A stretch of 64,000 nt of DNA from JAIPAN01 sp040403555 (GCA_040403555.1 JBBAKN010000002.1:372001-436000), one strand, 5' to 3'; numbered from the stretch's first letter, positions 1 through 8,238 are shown. Notes: a model not told the origin generated them from the letters alone. Numbers and translations: made by a program.

Positions 1-1994
1 TTGTCATACACTGCTTTTTCGGCCGTACTTAAGTTGTTGTAAAATTTATCGTAAGCGGTTTTTGATGATGGAGTAATGGCATAGCGATCCCATTTATTGT
101 AAAAATCCAATAGGGTGGTGTCTGCCTCAACAGCAAAGGTAAGCCCGGCATCTTTGTTACGTTTACGACTAATTACATACCCTTCATGATCTGCCTTTTG
201 CTTATCATAAGCAAGCTCCACTTCCGGGTTTTTAGTGTTCATACGGAAATAACGTACATCGTTAATGGCAATATCCACCGGATCTGTTTCATAAAACCAG
301 CCTCTCCAAAACCAATCTAAATCAACTGCCGAAGCATCTTCCATGGTACGGAAAAAATCGGCTGGTGTTGGATGACGGAACGCCCAACGGTGGGCATATT
401 CTTTAAATGCATAGTCGAATAATTCTCTACCCATTACCGTTTCACGCAAAATATTTAGTGCTGTGGCTGGTTTAGCATAGGCATTGGGGCCAAAGCGGAT
501 GATGTTTTCAGAATTGGTCATAATGGGCTCTAATTCGTTTTTAGGGAGCTTCATATAATCCACAATTTTATGTGCCGGGCCACGACTAGATGGGTAATTG
601 TTATCAAATTCTTGTTCGGTTAAGTACTGCACAAAGGTGTTTAATCCCTCATCCATCCAGGTCCACTGGCGCTCATCCGAATTCACAATCATAGGAAAGA
701 AATTGTGCCCCACCTCGTGTATAATTACCCCAATCATTCCATATTTAATAGATTCTGAATAGGTTCCATCTTTTTCGGCACGGCCGTAGTTGAAACAAAT
801 CATCGGATATTCCATACCACTAGCTGCTTCAACCGAAATGGCCACCGGATAAGAATACGGAATAGTGTATTTTGAATAGGTTTTAATGGTATGCGCTACC
901 ACCTTGGTAGAGTATTTGCTATACAAAGGGTAGGCCTCCGGACCATAATACGACATGGCCATTACTTTTCTACCCCCTTCTACTTGAGCAGGCATAGCAT
1001 CCCAAACCAATCTACGAGATGATACAAAAGCAAAATCACGCACATTCTCGGCTACATACGTCCAAGTTTTTTTGGCTTTAGCTTTACCTTTCATGGCTTG
1101 TTTAGCTTCATCAAGTGTAATTACTTCTAGGGGTGCGTTCGCATTTTGCGCTTGTTGCCATCTGCGGTATTGAGCTGCTGTAAGCACTTGGCTATAGTTT
1201 TGGCATTCGCCAGTAGCACCTACCACATGATCTGCCGGAACGGTAATGTTTACTTTAAAATCGCCGAAGGTTAAAGCAAACTCTCCTGAACCCACGAATT
1301 GCTTGTTTTGCCATCCCTGAAAATCAGAATAAACAGCCATACGAGGGTACCACTGTGTGGTGGTATATAGGTAATTGGCATCCTCAGCAAAGTATTCATA
1401 CCCACCACGGCCGGCACGTACCATACGATCGGTAATGTTATACGACCATTCTACTTTGAAACGAAAACGTTCGCCCGGTTGTAGGGTTTTAGGCAATTCT
1501 ATACGCATCATGGTTTGGTTTATGGTATAGCGTAATGGAGTACCATTTTCAGTAGTAATTTTTACAATTTTCACCCCTGCATCTTCGGTAAAACCAGCAA
1601 TGGCTTGCAATTCGCTTGCGCTCATTTGCTCACGCATTTTACTACCATTAAATAGTTGTTTATCGCTTTTAGCTTGATGTTCGTTTTCATCTAACTGCAT
1701 CCACAAATACGTAAGCGGATCTGGCGATTGGTTGAAATACGTAACGGTTTCGGCACCAATGATGCGTTGTTTTACATCATCTAGTTCTACGTTAATTTCG
1801 TAATCGGCTTTTTGCTGCCAATACTTGGGGCCGGGTGCACCCGAAGCCGAACGGTACATATTTGGCGTTTGCAGCATGGTGCCCAATTGCTCAAACTTGT
1901 TTCCGTGATTAGAGCCAGGGTTGTTTAAATTTTGTGCCAGTGCTACGCTTGCGGTAAGCATAAAAAGGCAAAACAGGTTTAGCGGTTTTTTCAT
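1..1994 (-). CDS. M1 family zinc metallopeptidase (aminopeptidase), 3' end cut by window
   Basis: This is a secreted aminopeptidase of the gluzincin M1 family, which removes N-terminal residues from peptides. The reading frame is open from an ATG at 1994 to the window edge (664 residues) and has no stop, so the C-terminus lies outside. A signal peptide is visible (MKKPLNLF..., then a hydrophobic run ending SVALAQ). The zinc motif HEVGH is at residues 426-430. The downstream glutamate lies in WMDEGLNTF about 20 residues later, and a GMEYP version of the exopeptidase GAMEN motif precedes HEVGH. The HupE-like gene ends 2 bp upstream, so the two are almost certainly co-transcribed from the promoter near 2605-2636. 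The family call is secure; the natural substrate is unknown. Confidence 0.93.
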   Translation of the reverse strand, partial: MKKPLNLFCLFMLTASVALAQNLNNPGSNHGNKFEQLGTMLQTPNMYRSASGAPGPKYWQQKADYEINVELDDVKQRIIGAETVTYFNQSPDPLTYLWMQLDENEHQAKSDKQLFNGSKMREQMSASELQAIAGFTEDAGVKIVKITTENGTPLRYTINQTMMRIELPKTLQPGERFRFKVEWSYNITDRMVRAGRGGYEYFAEDANYLYTTTQWYPRMAVYSDFQGWQNKQFVGSGEFALTFGDFKVNITVPADHVVGATGECQNYSQVLTAAQYRRWQQAQNANAPLEVITLDEAKQAMKGKAKAKKTWTYVAENVRDFAFVSSRRLVWDAMPAQVEGGRKVMAMSYYGPEAYPLYSKYSTKVVAHTIKTYSKYTIPYSYPVAISVEAASGMEYPMICFNYGRAEKDGTYSESIKYGMIGVIIHEVGHNFFPMIVNSDERQWTWMDEGLNTFVQYLTEQEFDNNYPSSRGPAHKIVDYMKLPKNELEPIMTNSENIIRFGPNAYAKPATALNILRETVMGRELFDYAFKEYAHRWAFRHPTPADFFRTMEDASAVDLDWFWRGWFYETDPVDIAINDVRYFRMNTKNPEVELAYDKQKADHEGYVISRKRNKDAGLTFAVEADTTLLDFYNKWDRYAITPSSKTAYDKFYNNLSTAEKAVYD

Positions 1995-1996
1995 GT

Positions 1997-2578
1997 TTAT
2001 GATAGGATTGTGGGTAATCGTTCTAAAGTTAATAATAGTGCTATACCAAATATAGCAGAAGATAAGAATAGTACCCAATCTCTACGTGAAATTTGTAGCA
2101 ATTTAAGTACCACTTGGGCTAGTAGTAAAAATAAAGTTACCACAATAAGCTGTCCCACCTCTAAACCTATATTAAAAGCAAAGAGTTGACCAATAATAGC
2201 ATCTTGTGTGCCTAATAGGCTTTTTAAATAGGCAGAAAAGCCCAGGCCGTGTATCAATCCAAAAATTAGGGTAATTAAATATGTAGCTGGGCGGGTTTGG
2301 TTGGTGGGTTTATATAAATTAACCAAGCAGGTACTTAAAATGGTAATGGGAATTAAAAATTCAATCCATTTGGGAGAAATAAATACCCAGTTAAACACAC
2401 TCAAAGCTAAGGTAAGGCTATGCCCAATGGTAAAGGCGGTAACCATGCCCAATACTTTGCGCCAATCTGCCAGCACGTAGGTAGCGCACATAGCTGCCAC
2501 GAACAATATATGATCGTAAGCACGCCAATCTAAAATATGTTGCCAACCCAGTTCAAAGTATAAAGCAAAATCTTGCAT
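1997..2578 (-). CDS. HupE/UreJ-family integral membrane protein
   Basis: This 193-residue protein is mostly hydrophobic, with about six membrane segments. It has the early histidine-containing helix (DHILFVAAM), TIGHSLTLAL and GLIHGLGFSAYL motifs typical of the HupE/UreJ group. Members are linked to nickel/cobalt uptake or hydrogenase/urease accessory roles, but the Bacteroidota branch is uncharacterised, and no nickel enzyme is visible here. It lies 2 bp upstream of the M1 peptidase gene and diverges from the DUF6702 gene across a repeat-filled gap. Its first codons and upstream region are repeated at 3266-3342. Family membership is read from motifs; transport of a metal is inference. Confidence 0.8.
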   Translation of the reverse strand: MQDFALYFELGWQHILDWRAYDHILFVAAMCATYVLADWRKVLGMVTAFTIGHSLTLALSVFNWVFISPKWIEFLIPITILSTCLVNLYKPTNQTRPATYLITLIFGLIHGLGFSAYLKSLLGTQDAIIGQLFAFNIGLEVGQLIVVTLFLLLAQVVLKLLQISRRDWVLFLSSAIFGIALLLTLERLPTILS

Positions 2579-2636
2579 TAAATTCTTTTTTAGTGATTTG
2601 GCTATTAAAGTAGGGTTTTTGTTGTTTTATACCAAA
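2557..2636. repeat. Direct repeat copy 1: hupE start plus divergent promoter region
   Basis: About 80 bp, covering the first seven codons of the hupE-like gene and its upstream region, recurs in the same orientation at 3266-3342 with a few substitutions and indels. Shared blocks include AGCAAAATCTTGCATTAAAT, GATTTGGCTATT / AATTTGGCTATT, GTAGGGTTTT and ATACCAAA. The two copies bracket the tandem-repeat insert. Confidence 0.85.
2605..2636 (-). promoter_or_regulatory. Bacteroidota-type promoter for hupE-M1 peptidase
   Basis: Read on the minus strand, TTTG (2633-2636) is followed by exactly 20 nt and then TACTTTAA (2605-2612). This fits the Bacteroidota sigma factor pattern of TTTG at -33 and TAnnTTTG at -7, although the last two bases of the -7 box deviate. 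It sits about 27 bp before the hupE start codon. Confidence 0.5.
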
Positions 2637-2664
2637 TGGGTGTTTGGGCTGTTTGCTTTAATTA

Positions 2665-2706
2665 CCCTCCTGTTTTAGGAGAGGTGCCCGAAGGGCGGGG
2701 TGGTAA
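2665..2706. repeat. Short dispersed motif, copy a
   Basis: The segment running CCTCCTGTTTTAGGAG, then GAGGTGCCCGAAGGGCGGGG, then TGGTAAA recurs with variations at 2932-2975. The CTCCTGTTTTAGGAG part is self-complementary. It resembles intergenic REP-like motifs found in Sphingobacteriaceae genomes (from memory, not searched). Confidence 0.65.
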
Positions 2707-2745
2707 AAACCACCTAACTAGCAGTTTTTTGTTTTTACCTTTTTG

Positions 2746-2926
2746 CTTGATCAAAAATATTCTATCTCCTTCCTTTTGCTTGACCAAAAGGAAGCAAAAC
2801 CGACCGAAGGGAGCTCATGAACACCTTTAAAAAATTATTTATTGGTGAATAACTCAAGGCAGAACGATGCTTCTGCCCACAGGCTTTTACGCTGGCCCGC
2901 CGTTCTGCCGGGCCTTGCTTTTTCTT
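2746..2926 (-). repeat. Structured dispersed repeat, copy A (minus orientation)
   Basis: Read on the minus strand, this matches the element at 9164-9300 in order: CAGAACGGCGGGCCAG, a GAAGC..TCGTTCTG block, TTGA.TTAT, CATGAGCTC, TTCG.TCGGTTTT.GCT, and an A-rich AAGGAA..AGA.TAGAA end. It contains inverted arms GGCAGAACG (2858-2866) and CGTTCTGCC (2901-2909), so a transcript would fold. Confidence 0.75.
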
Positions 2927-2931
2927 TAGTT

Positions 2932-2975
2932 CCTCTCCTGTTTTAGGTGGATTGCCGGAAGGGCGTGGTGGTAAA
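2932..2975. repeat. Short dispersed motif, copy b
   Basis: This is the second copy of the motif at 2665-2706: CCTCTCCTGTTTTAGGTGG, then ATTGCCGGAAGGGCGTGG, then TGGTAAA. It lies immediately before the 21-bp tandem array. Confidence 0.65.
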
Positions 2976-2986
2976 GTCATCTGCTT

Positions 2987-3258
2987 AGTAACGAGTTTCA
3001 TCGGCACAGTAGCAGTTTACACGGCCACAGTAAGCAAATGTATGAGCACAGTAAGGTATTGCACTGCCACAGTTACAAGTTTTATCGGCGTAGTAGGGGG
3101 TTGCACTGCCACAGTTAGCAGTTTTATCGGCGCAGTAGCGGTTTACACTGCCACAGTAAGGAGTTTCATCGGCGCAGTAGCGGGTTGCACTGCCACAGTT
3201 AGCAGTTTTATCGGCGCTTAAGAGTTTACATCAGCGCAGTAGCGGTTTACATTGCCAC
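2987..3258. repeat. 21-bp tandem array, 13 units in an alternating A/B pattern
   Basis: Thirteen near-perfect units of 21 bp (one of 20 bp) follow each other without spacers. Most begin AGTA or AGTT. Units ending TCGGCGC (type A) alternate with units ending CTGCCAC (type B), giving a 42-bp higher-order period. In one plus-strand frame the array reads as a 14-residue repeat (SFIGAVA + xCTATVx). No start signal supports translation. Confidence 0.9.
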
Positions 3259-3265
3259 TTAGAAG

Positions 3266-3342
3266 GTATACAGCAAAATCTTGCATTAAATTCTTTTTAG
3301 TAATTTGGCTATTCATGTAGGGTTTTACCCTTTAATACCAAA
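3266..3342. repeat. Direct repeat copy 2, adjoining the DUF6702 gene
   Basis: This is the second copy of the 2557-2636 segment. It still carries the orphan first codons of hupE in minus orientation (GCAAAATCTTGCAT) although no hupE body follows. It ends 9 bp before the DUF6702 start, so it probably supplies that gene's promoter region. Confidence 0.85.
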
Positions 3343-3351
3343 CTCGTACCC

Positions 3352-3828
3352 ATGATGTTACATATTTTCAGCCTGCTAATGGCACTACTACACCCTTATT
3401 ATGTAAGTGTAACCGAAATTAAACACAATGCCAAGGCACAAAGCATAGAAGTAAGTTGCCGCATGTTTAGCGACGATGTAGAGACTGCGTTAAAAAAGGT
3501 AAGTGGAGACCGGGTAGATATTTTAAATCCGAAGAGTACGGCACAAATAGATCTATTGGTTAGTAAGTACGTTCCTCAACATGTAAAAATAGTGGTAAAT
3601 GGCAAGCACATTGTGTTGCAGTATATAGGTTACGAGTTCGAAAGTGAGGCCATTTGGTGTTATTTTGAAGCTAAAAATGTGCGCTCTGTAAAACGCATAG
3701 CCGTAACCAACAATTTGCTCTACGCCGAGCATGCCGAACAAATTAACATGATGCACGTAACCGTTAACGGCGAACGCAAAAGTACCAAACTAGATAATCC
3801 GCAAAGTTCGGCAGCGTTTAGTTTCTAA
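3352..3828 (+). CDS. DUF6702 family protein
   Basis: This 158-residue protein starts with a short hydrophobic stretch (MMLHIFSLLMALLHPYY), which may be a signal peptide or anchor. The body reads HPYYVSVTEIKHN, then a CRMFSDDVETAL segment, as in the Bacteroidota family DUF6702, whose function is unknown. It diverges from the HupE-like/M1 peptidase pair, and its stop is 2 bp from the convergent nucleoside-recognition gene. The start could be 3352 or 3355 (consecutive ATG codons). A role in the same pathway as HupE and the peptidase is only inferred from position. Confidence 0.75.
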   Translation: MMLHIFSLLMALLHPYYVSVTEIKHNAKAQSIEVSCRMFSDDVETALKKVSGDRVDILNPKSTAQIDLLVSKYVPQHVKIVVNGKHIVLQYIGYEFESEAIWCYFEAKNVRSVKRIAVTNNLLYAEHAEQINMMHVTVNGERKSTKLDNPQSSAAFSF

Positions 3829-3830
3829 AA

Positions 3831-5273
3831 CTAGGCCGCAAAAAACCAACTGGCAACAAATACGGCTGCAAATACGCAAATCAGATCTACCAATAACATC
3901 GCCCCCAAGGTATAGCGGGTATTTTTCACGTTTATAGAACCAAAGTAAACAGCCACCACATAAAAAGTGGTTTCGGCGCTACACTGAAAAATACATGAAA
4001 GACGGCCGGTAAACGAATCGGGGCCATAGGTATTCATAGAATCGAGTAAAAAACCTCTAGAGCCACCCGAACTAAACGGACGCAAGAGTGCCACCGGTAA
4101 CGAATTGGTAATATCTTGGCTCACACCTACTTTAGAAAATAGGCTACTTAGGCCTGAGCTTATTAATTCGAACAAGCCACTATTTCTAAATAATGAAATG
4201 GCAACTAACATGCCCAATACATAAGGGAAGATTCTAACTCCGGTGTTTAAGCCCTCTTTAGCTCCTGTTACAAAAGAATCGAAAATGGTGGTGCTACTCT
4301 GGGTAAATTTTTTCTCGTTGATAACCGAGTACACCATAATAAACAAAATGATCCCAAATAAAATAATGCTCGACAGGTTGGTGGTAAACAAGGTTTTGCT
4401 AATAAAATCGAGGTGGTTGATGTAAAACAACAGTCCCGCTATTGCAGAGATGGCCACCATAAGGGTAAGAATCAATACTTTATTTAAAAAATTGATGCGT
4501 TGCTTAAAGCCCACTATCAAAAGTGCAGCCAGCGTACCTATAAAAGAAGTAATAATACAAGGTATCATTACGTCGGCGGGGTTTTCTGCATTTACGGCGG
4601 CTCTATAGCCAATAATAGAAGTAGGTAATAGCGTGAGGCCTGCCGCATGCAAACACATAAACATAATTTGCGCATCGCTGGCTTTATCTTTATCGGGATT
4701 TATTTTTTGCAAACTTTCCATGGCCTTTAAACCAAAAGGCGTAGCGGCCGAATCTAGACCTAAAAAGTTGGCGGCAAAATTTAAAGTCATGTACGAAATA
4801 GACTCGTGGTTTTTAGGTACGCTTGGGAAAATTCTAACAAAAAATGGGCTCGAGAATTGGGCCAGTTTTTCGGCGGCACTGCTATCAATTAGCAATTGCA
4901 TGAGCCCACAGAAAAAGGCTAGGTAAGCTATCAACGGGATAATAATATCGGTAAGGCTATTTTTACAGGTAGCAAGCAGGCCATCTGTTTTTAGCGTACC
5001 GGTATATATTTTAACTACATTGTTTTTTAGTTCGTAGGTTTTTTCTTCGCCGCTAGGGCTTACTTGGCTAAGTTTGTTTTCGGGGGCTTTTAAGAGCGTA
5101 TCCTTCAAGCTACTTGGCAATTGGTTAAGGTATACTTGCGATACTAAAATAGGATCGTCTTTTTTTCCGTTTAAAAAATCATCTAGTGCATACTTTTTAT
5201 TCGATAAAAAACTAAAAAAGATGAAGAGTATAGATGACAAAAAGAGGACGAGCCAAAATCTACTTAATACCAC
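3831..5273 (-). CDS. Nucleoside-recognition (Gate) domain membrane protein, SpmA/SpmB-type fusion
   Basis: This 480-residue polytopic membrane protein has two Gate (nucleoside recognition) modules. The first, roughly residues 100-300, contains the SpmA-like NFLGLDSAATPFGLKAM segment. The second, roughly 330-475, contains the SpmB-like LRPFSSGGSRG and CSAETTFYVVAVYFGS segments. In Bacillus these are separate spore maturation proteins; in Bacteroidota they occur as one non-sporulation protein of unknown cargo. The only start that keeps the N-terminal anchor is a GTG at 5273; no in-frame ATG lies close upstream. It converges on the DUF6702 gene. Confidence 0.82.
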   Translation of the reverse strand: MVLSRFWLVLFLSSILFIFFSFLSNKKYALDDFLNGKKDDPILVSQVYLNQLPSSLKDTLLKAPENKLSQVSPSGEEKTYELKNNVVKIYTGTLKTDGLLATCKNSLTDIIIPLIAYLAFFCGLMQLLIDSSAAEKLAQFSSPFFVRIFPSVPKNHESISYMTLNFAANFLGLDSAATPFGLKAMESLQKINPDKDKASDAQIMFMCLHAAGLTLLPTSIIGYRAAVNAENPADVMIPCIITSFIGTLAALLIVGFKQRINFLNKVLILTLMVAISAIAGLLFYINHLDFISKTLFTTNLSSIILFGIILFIMVYSVINEKKFTQSSTTIFDSFVTGAKEGLNTGVRIFPYVLGMLVAISLFRNSGLFELISSGLSSLFSKVGVSQDITNSLPVALLRPFSSGGSRGFLLDSMNTYGPDSFTGRLSCIFQCSAETTFYVVAVYFGSINVKNTRYTLGAMLLVDLICVFAAVFVASWFFAA

Positions 5274-5367
5274 AGTGCCTGTATTTAGGGTGAATGTTGT
5301 TTTAAAATTTACGAAAGTTATAAAAAAGTAGGGGCTGTGCGAATTAAAATAAAAATTGCTGGAATAG

Positions 5368-5439
5368 TGGCCCCGAGCAGAATCGAACTGCTATCTAAAG
5401 TTTAGGAAACTTCTATTCTATCCGTTGAACTACGGGGCC
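5368..5439 (-). tRNA. tRNA-Arg (anticodon CCT)
   Basis: The minus strand folds as a full cloverleaf. The acceptor stem is GGCCCCG / CGGGGCC with discriminator A. The anticodon stem GAAGT / ACTTT carries loop TTCCTAA (anticodon CCT, reading AGG). The T arm is GCAGTTCGATTCTGC. CCA is not encoded, so it must be added after transcription. It sits alone between the SpmA/B-type gene and the OmpA gene. Confidence 0.93.
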
Positions 5440-5440
5440 A

Positions 5441-5477
5441 TAAAAAAGCAGGATACTCAACCTGAATACCCTGCTTA
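5441..5477 (-). terminator. Intrinsic terminator of the ompA-like gene
   Basis: AAGCAGG (5446-5452) pairs with CCTGCTT (5470-5476). On the minus strand the hairpin is followed by a T-run. It lies just after the OmpA-family stop codon and just before the tRNA gene. Confidence 0.6.
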
Positions 5478-5496
5478 ATTGCTTTTTATATTCGGT

Positions 5497-6087
5497 TTAC
5501 TGTTTCTTAATCTCTACCCTTCGGTTTAGCATCCTTTCGTCCTCACTGGTATTGGCGTTTAAAGGTTGAGTGGCACCAAAGCCTTGTGTGGCTAAATTAG
5601 CAGCATTTACACCAGAATTAACCAAATAAGCTTTAACCGCATTGGCTCTATCTACAGAAAGAGTCATGTTACGGGCCTCAGTTCCTTCCGAAGAAGCATG
5701 ACCGTTTATTTGGAACATCTTATCTGGGTATTGTCTCATTAAAGCCGACATTTCATCTAATAAAGCGTACGATGAGGTTTTAATAACCGATGAGTTGAAC
5801 TCAAATAAGGTATTTTCAAAATTAAAACTTGGTTCTGGCTTAGGTGGGCAACCATTATTAGAGGCCAAACCCGAAACAGTTGGGCATTGGTCTAAAGAAT
5901 CTACCACACCATCCATATCCGTATCAACCGGTGCAGGTGGCGGAGGTGGCGGTACTACCGGGGCAACAACCTCAACAGGTGGCGGAGGTGGCGGTGCTAC
6001 TTTTTTAGCTTTACACGATGTGAATAATACACCGGCCAATAAGATAGCCAACAAACTCAATGGCATTACTTTGGATACTTTTCTCAT
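5497..6087 (-). CDS. OmpA-family outer-membrane lipoprotein
   Basis: The chosen ATG at 6087 gives a 196-residue protein with a lipoprotein signal (hydrophobic run then LFTSC). An upstream in-frame ATG at 6135 would only add a poor leader. After the lipid-anchor cysteine comes a Pro/Val-rich linker with PPPPPP runs. Next is one thrombospondin type 3-like calcium motif (DTDMDGVVDSLDQCP), then the OmpA C-terminal peptidoglycan-binding domain (INGHASSEG..., LSVDRANAVKAYL, LNRRVEI). It probably tethers the outer membrane to peptidoglycan. The linker is GC-rich and repetitive, and this creates an antisense open frame that is not a gene. Confidence 0.92.
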   Translation of the reverse strand: MRKVSKVMPLSLLAILLAGVLFTSCKAKKVAPPPPPPVEVVAPVVPPPPPPAPVDTDMDGVVDSLDQCPTVSGLASNNGCPPKPEPSFNFENTLFEFNSSVIKTSSYALLDEMSALMRQYPDKMFQINGHASSEGTEARNMTLSVDRANAVKAYLVNSGVNAANLATQGFGATQPLNANTSEDERMLNRRVEIKKQ

Positions 6088-6154
6088 AATTTTATTTTTA
6101 GTGGAACACATAAATTTACTATAAAAACGAAGCAAAACAAATACTATTGCCCAA

Positions 6155-8209
6155 CTACCTGATGGTACTTCCAGTAGGCATAGCGGTACTTGGTGTTACA
6201 AAACACAAAACACCTTCTGCATTTTCGGCCATTAAAATCATTCCTTCCGATACTATGCCTTTTAATTCTCTTGGCGCTAAATTTACCAAAATGCTTACCT
6301 GTTGGCCAATAATGGCTTCGGGGGCATAATGCTCGGCTATGCCAGAAACTACGGTGCGGGTATCAATACCCGTATCAATGGTTAATTTAAGTAGCTTTTG
6401 GGTTTTCTCTACTTTTTCGGCGGCCACAATGGTGCCTACTCTAATATCCATTTCCGAAAACTGATCGTAACTAATAGTTGCTTTGGCCGGGGTTAGTGCG
6501 GCTGCTTGCTTGGGTGTTTCCATACTGGCTTTTTTAGCGTTTAATTTTTCTATCTGGCGTTCAATGACCTCGTCTTCTACCTTTTGGAAAAGTAATTCGG
6601 GTTGGTTAAGCTGATGTCCGGCTTCAAATGCAATAGCTTCATTAAACTGATAAGTCTCTTTTAATTGAAGCATTTGGAATAATTTCTGAGCCGTTCCGGG
6701 CATAAAAGGCTGCATCAACGTGGCCAAGTGTCCAATCAGCAATACGCACTCATGCAGAGCCTCTCGAGCGGCTTCGGGCTGCTCCCCAAACGTTTTCCAA
6801 GGCTCTTTATCGGTTAGATATTTATTTCCTAAACGAGCAACATCTAGTACCAGCTGTTGTGCTTGGCGGAATTTATAAGCTTCAAAAGAAGCCCCAATTT
6901 CATCGTATAAAACACCCAATTGAGTATTTAGGTGCTTGTCTGTTAAAGTAGTTAGTGGTGTATTCATTTTACCATCAAAATACTTGTGCATAAGCACAAA
7001 TACACGGTTTACAAAATTGCCTAAAATAGCCACCAACTCGTTGTTAATACGAGCTTGGTAATCTTTCCAGGTAAATTCACTATCGGCAGTTTCGGGCGCA
7101 ATGGCAGTGAGGTAATAACGCAACTCATCTACCCGGGTAGGAAAATCGTGCAAATACTCGTGCATTTCAATACTCCAACCTCTCGAGGTACTCATTTTAT
7201 CGCCCTCCAAATTCATAAACTCATTGGCTGGTACACTCTCTGGCAAAATAAATTCGCCATGGGCGTACAACATAATCGGAAAAATGATGCAATGGAATAC
7301 AATATTGTCTTTGCCTATAAAGTGGACCAATTTGGTGTCTTGCGCTTTCCAATACGGCTCCCAATCTTTTCCATGATCTAGTGCCCACTGTTTGGTGGCC
7401 GATATATAGCCAATGGGGGCATCAAACCACACGTATAATTTTTTTCCCTCGGCACCTGCTGCTGGCACATCAATTCCCCAATCTAAATCGCGGGTAATGG
7501 CCCGGGCGGTTAGACCACCGTCAATCCAACTTTTGCATTGGCCGTATACACTGGCACGCCAATCGTGTTTGTGGCCTTTTAAAATCCACTCCTTTAGCCA
7601 ATTTTCATACCTATCCATAGGTAAATACCAATGCTTAGTTGATTTAAGTACCGGCTTATTTCCTGTTAAGGTTGATGTTGGGTTGATTAGTTCTTCGGGG
7701 CTAAGTGCAGAACCACATTTTTCACACTGATCGCCATAAGCACCATCAAAACCACATTTTGGGCAGGTGCCAACAATGTATCTATCGGCTAAAAAAGTTT
7801 GGGCCTTATCGTCGAAATATTGCTCAGAGGTTTCTATAGTAAACACCTCTTTTTTATCCAATACTCTAAAAAAATCTTGGGCTGTTTCGTGGTGTATGGG
7901 GGCGCTGGTGCGGTGATAAATATCAAAAGAGATGCCTAATTTCTCGAAGCTCTCTTTATTTAAAACATGGTATTTATCAATAATAGCTTGCGGTGTACTG
8001 CCTTCTTTAATGGCTTGGTTGGGAATGGCCGTACCGTGTTCATCGGATCCACACACAAATACCACATCTTTACCTGAAAGGCGTAAATAACGGGCGTACA
8101 AATCGGCAGGGATATAGGCGCCTGCCAAATGTCCAATATGTTTTGGGCCATTTGCATAAGGCAAGGCGGCTGTTACCGTATACCGTTTAAATTTATCTGC
8201 GTTCGCCAC
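6155..8209 (-). CDS. metG: Methionyl-tRNA synthetase
   Basis: This enzyme charges tRNA-Met with methionine in the cytoplasm. The 684-residue protein has the class I HIGH motif at 24-27, a zinc knuckle with CxxC pairs at C149/C152 and C162/C165, and the KMSTS signature at 338-342. An anticodon-binding helical domain follows. The C-terminal EMAPII-like tRNA-binding domain runs from about residue 575 (FSEMDIRVGTIVAAEKV). The length matches the long MetG form with the fused dimerisation/tRNA-binding domain. It diverges from the LD-carboxypeptidase gene, and a TATCTTTG box lies upstream. Confidence 0.98.
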   Translation of the reverse strand: MANADKFKRYTVTAALPYANGPKHIGHLAGAYIPADLYARYLRLSGKDVVFVCGSDEHGTAIPNQAIKEGSTPQAIIDKYHVLNKESFEKLGISFDIYHRTSAPIHHETAQDFFRVLDKKEVFTIETSEQYFDDKAQTFLADRYIVGTCPKCGFDGAYGDQCEKCGSALSPEELINPTSTLTGNKPVLKSTKHWYLPMDRYENWLKEWILKGHKHDWRASVYGQCKSWIDGGLTARAITRDLDWGIDVPAAGAEGKKLYVWFDAPIGYISATKQWALDHGKDWEPYWKAQDTKLVHFIGKDNIVFHCIIFPIMLYAHGEFILPESVPANEFMNLEGDKMSTSRGWSIEMHEYLHDFPTRVDELRYYLTAIAPETADSEFTWKDYQARINNELVAILGNFVNRVFVLMHKYFDGKMNTPLTTLTDKHLNTQLGVLYDEIGASFEAYKFRQAQQLVLDVARLGNKYLTDKEPWKTFGEQPEAAREALHECVLLIGHLATLMQPFMPGTAQKLFQMLQLKETYQFNEAIAFEAGHQLNQPELLFQKVEDEVIERQIEKLNAKKASMETPKQAAALTPAKATISYDQFSEMDIRVGTIVAAEKVEKTQKLLKLTIDTGIDTRTVVSGIAEHYAPEAIIGQQVSILVNLAPRELKGIVSEGMILMAENAEGVLCFVTPSTAMPTGSTIR

Positions 8210-8238
8210 TGTTTATTTGAGCTATTTTGTAATTTGCA

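Larger units (their letters stand above)
2579..3351. other. 773-bp repeat-filled gap between divergent genes
   Basis: No convincing gene is present. From left to right the gap holds direct repeat copy 1, a short GC-richer motif (2665-2706), a structured dispersed repeat in minus orientation (2746-2926), a second copy of the short motif (2932-2975), a 21-bp tandem array (2987-3258), and direct repeat copy 2 next to the DUF6702 gene. Short open frames here are by-products of the repeats. Confidence 0.8.

Noticed and set aside
2636..3007. Short open frames on both strands between the direct repeats
   Set aside because: They lie wholly in the dispersed repeats, have unusual composition and no family resemblance.
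2952..3221. Open frame of 89 codons with a 14-residue repeat (SFIGAVA..CTATV) over the tandem array
   Set aside because: The frame exists because the 21-bp unit length is a multiple of three. It starts in a dispersed intergenic repeat, has no promoter or A-rich leader, and degenerates where the units do.
2987..3258. CRISPR array
   Set aside because: The units follow each other without unique spacers, the repeat is only 21 bp, and no cas genes are in the window.
5795..6124. Antisense open frame over the OmpA-family gene, rich in Gly/Thr
   Set aside because: It is the shadow of the Pro/Val-rich linker on the other strand and has no start signals.
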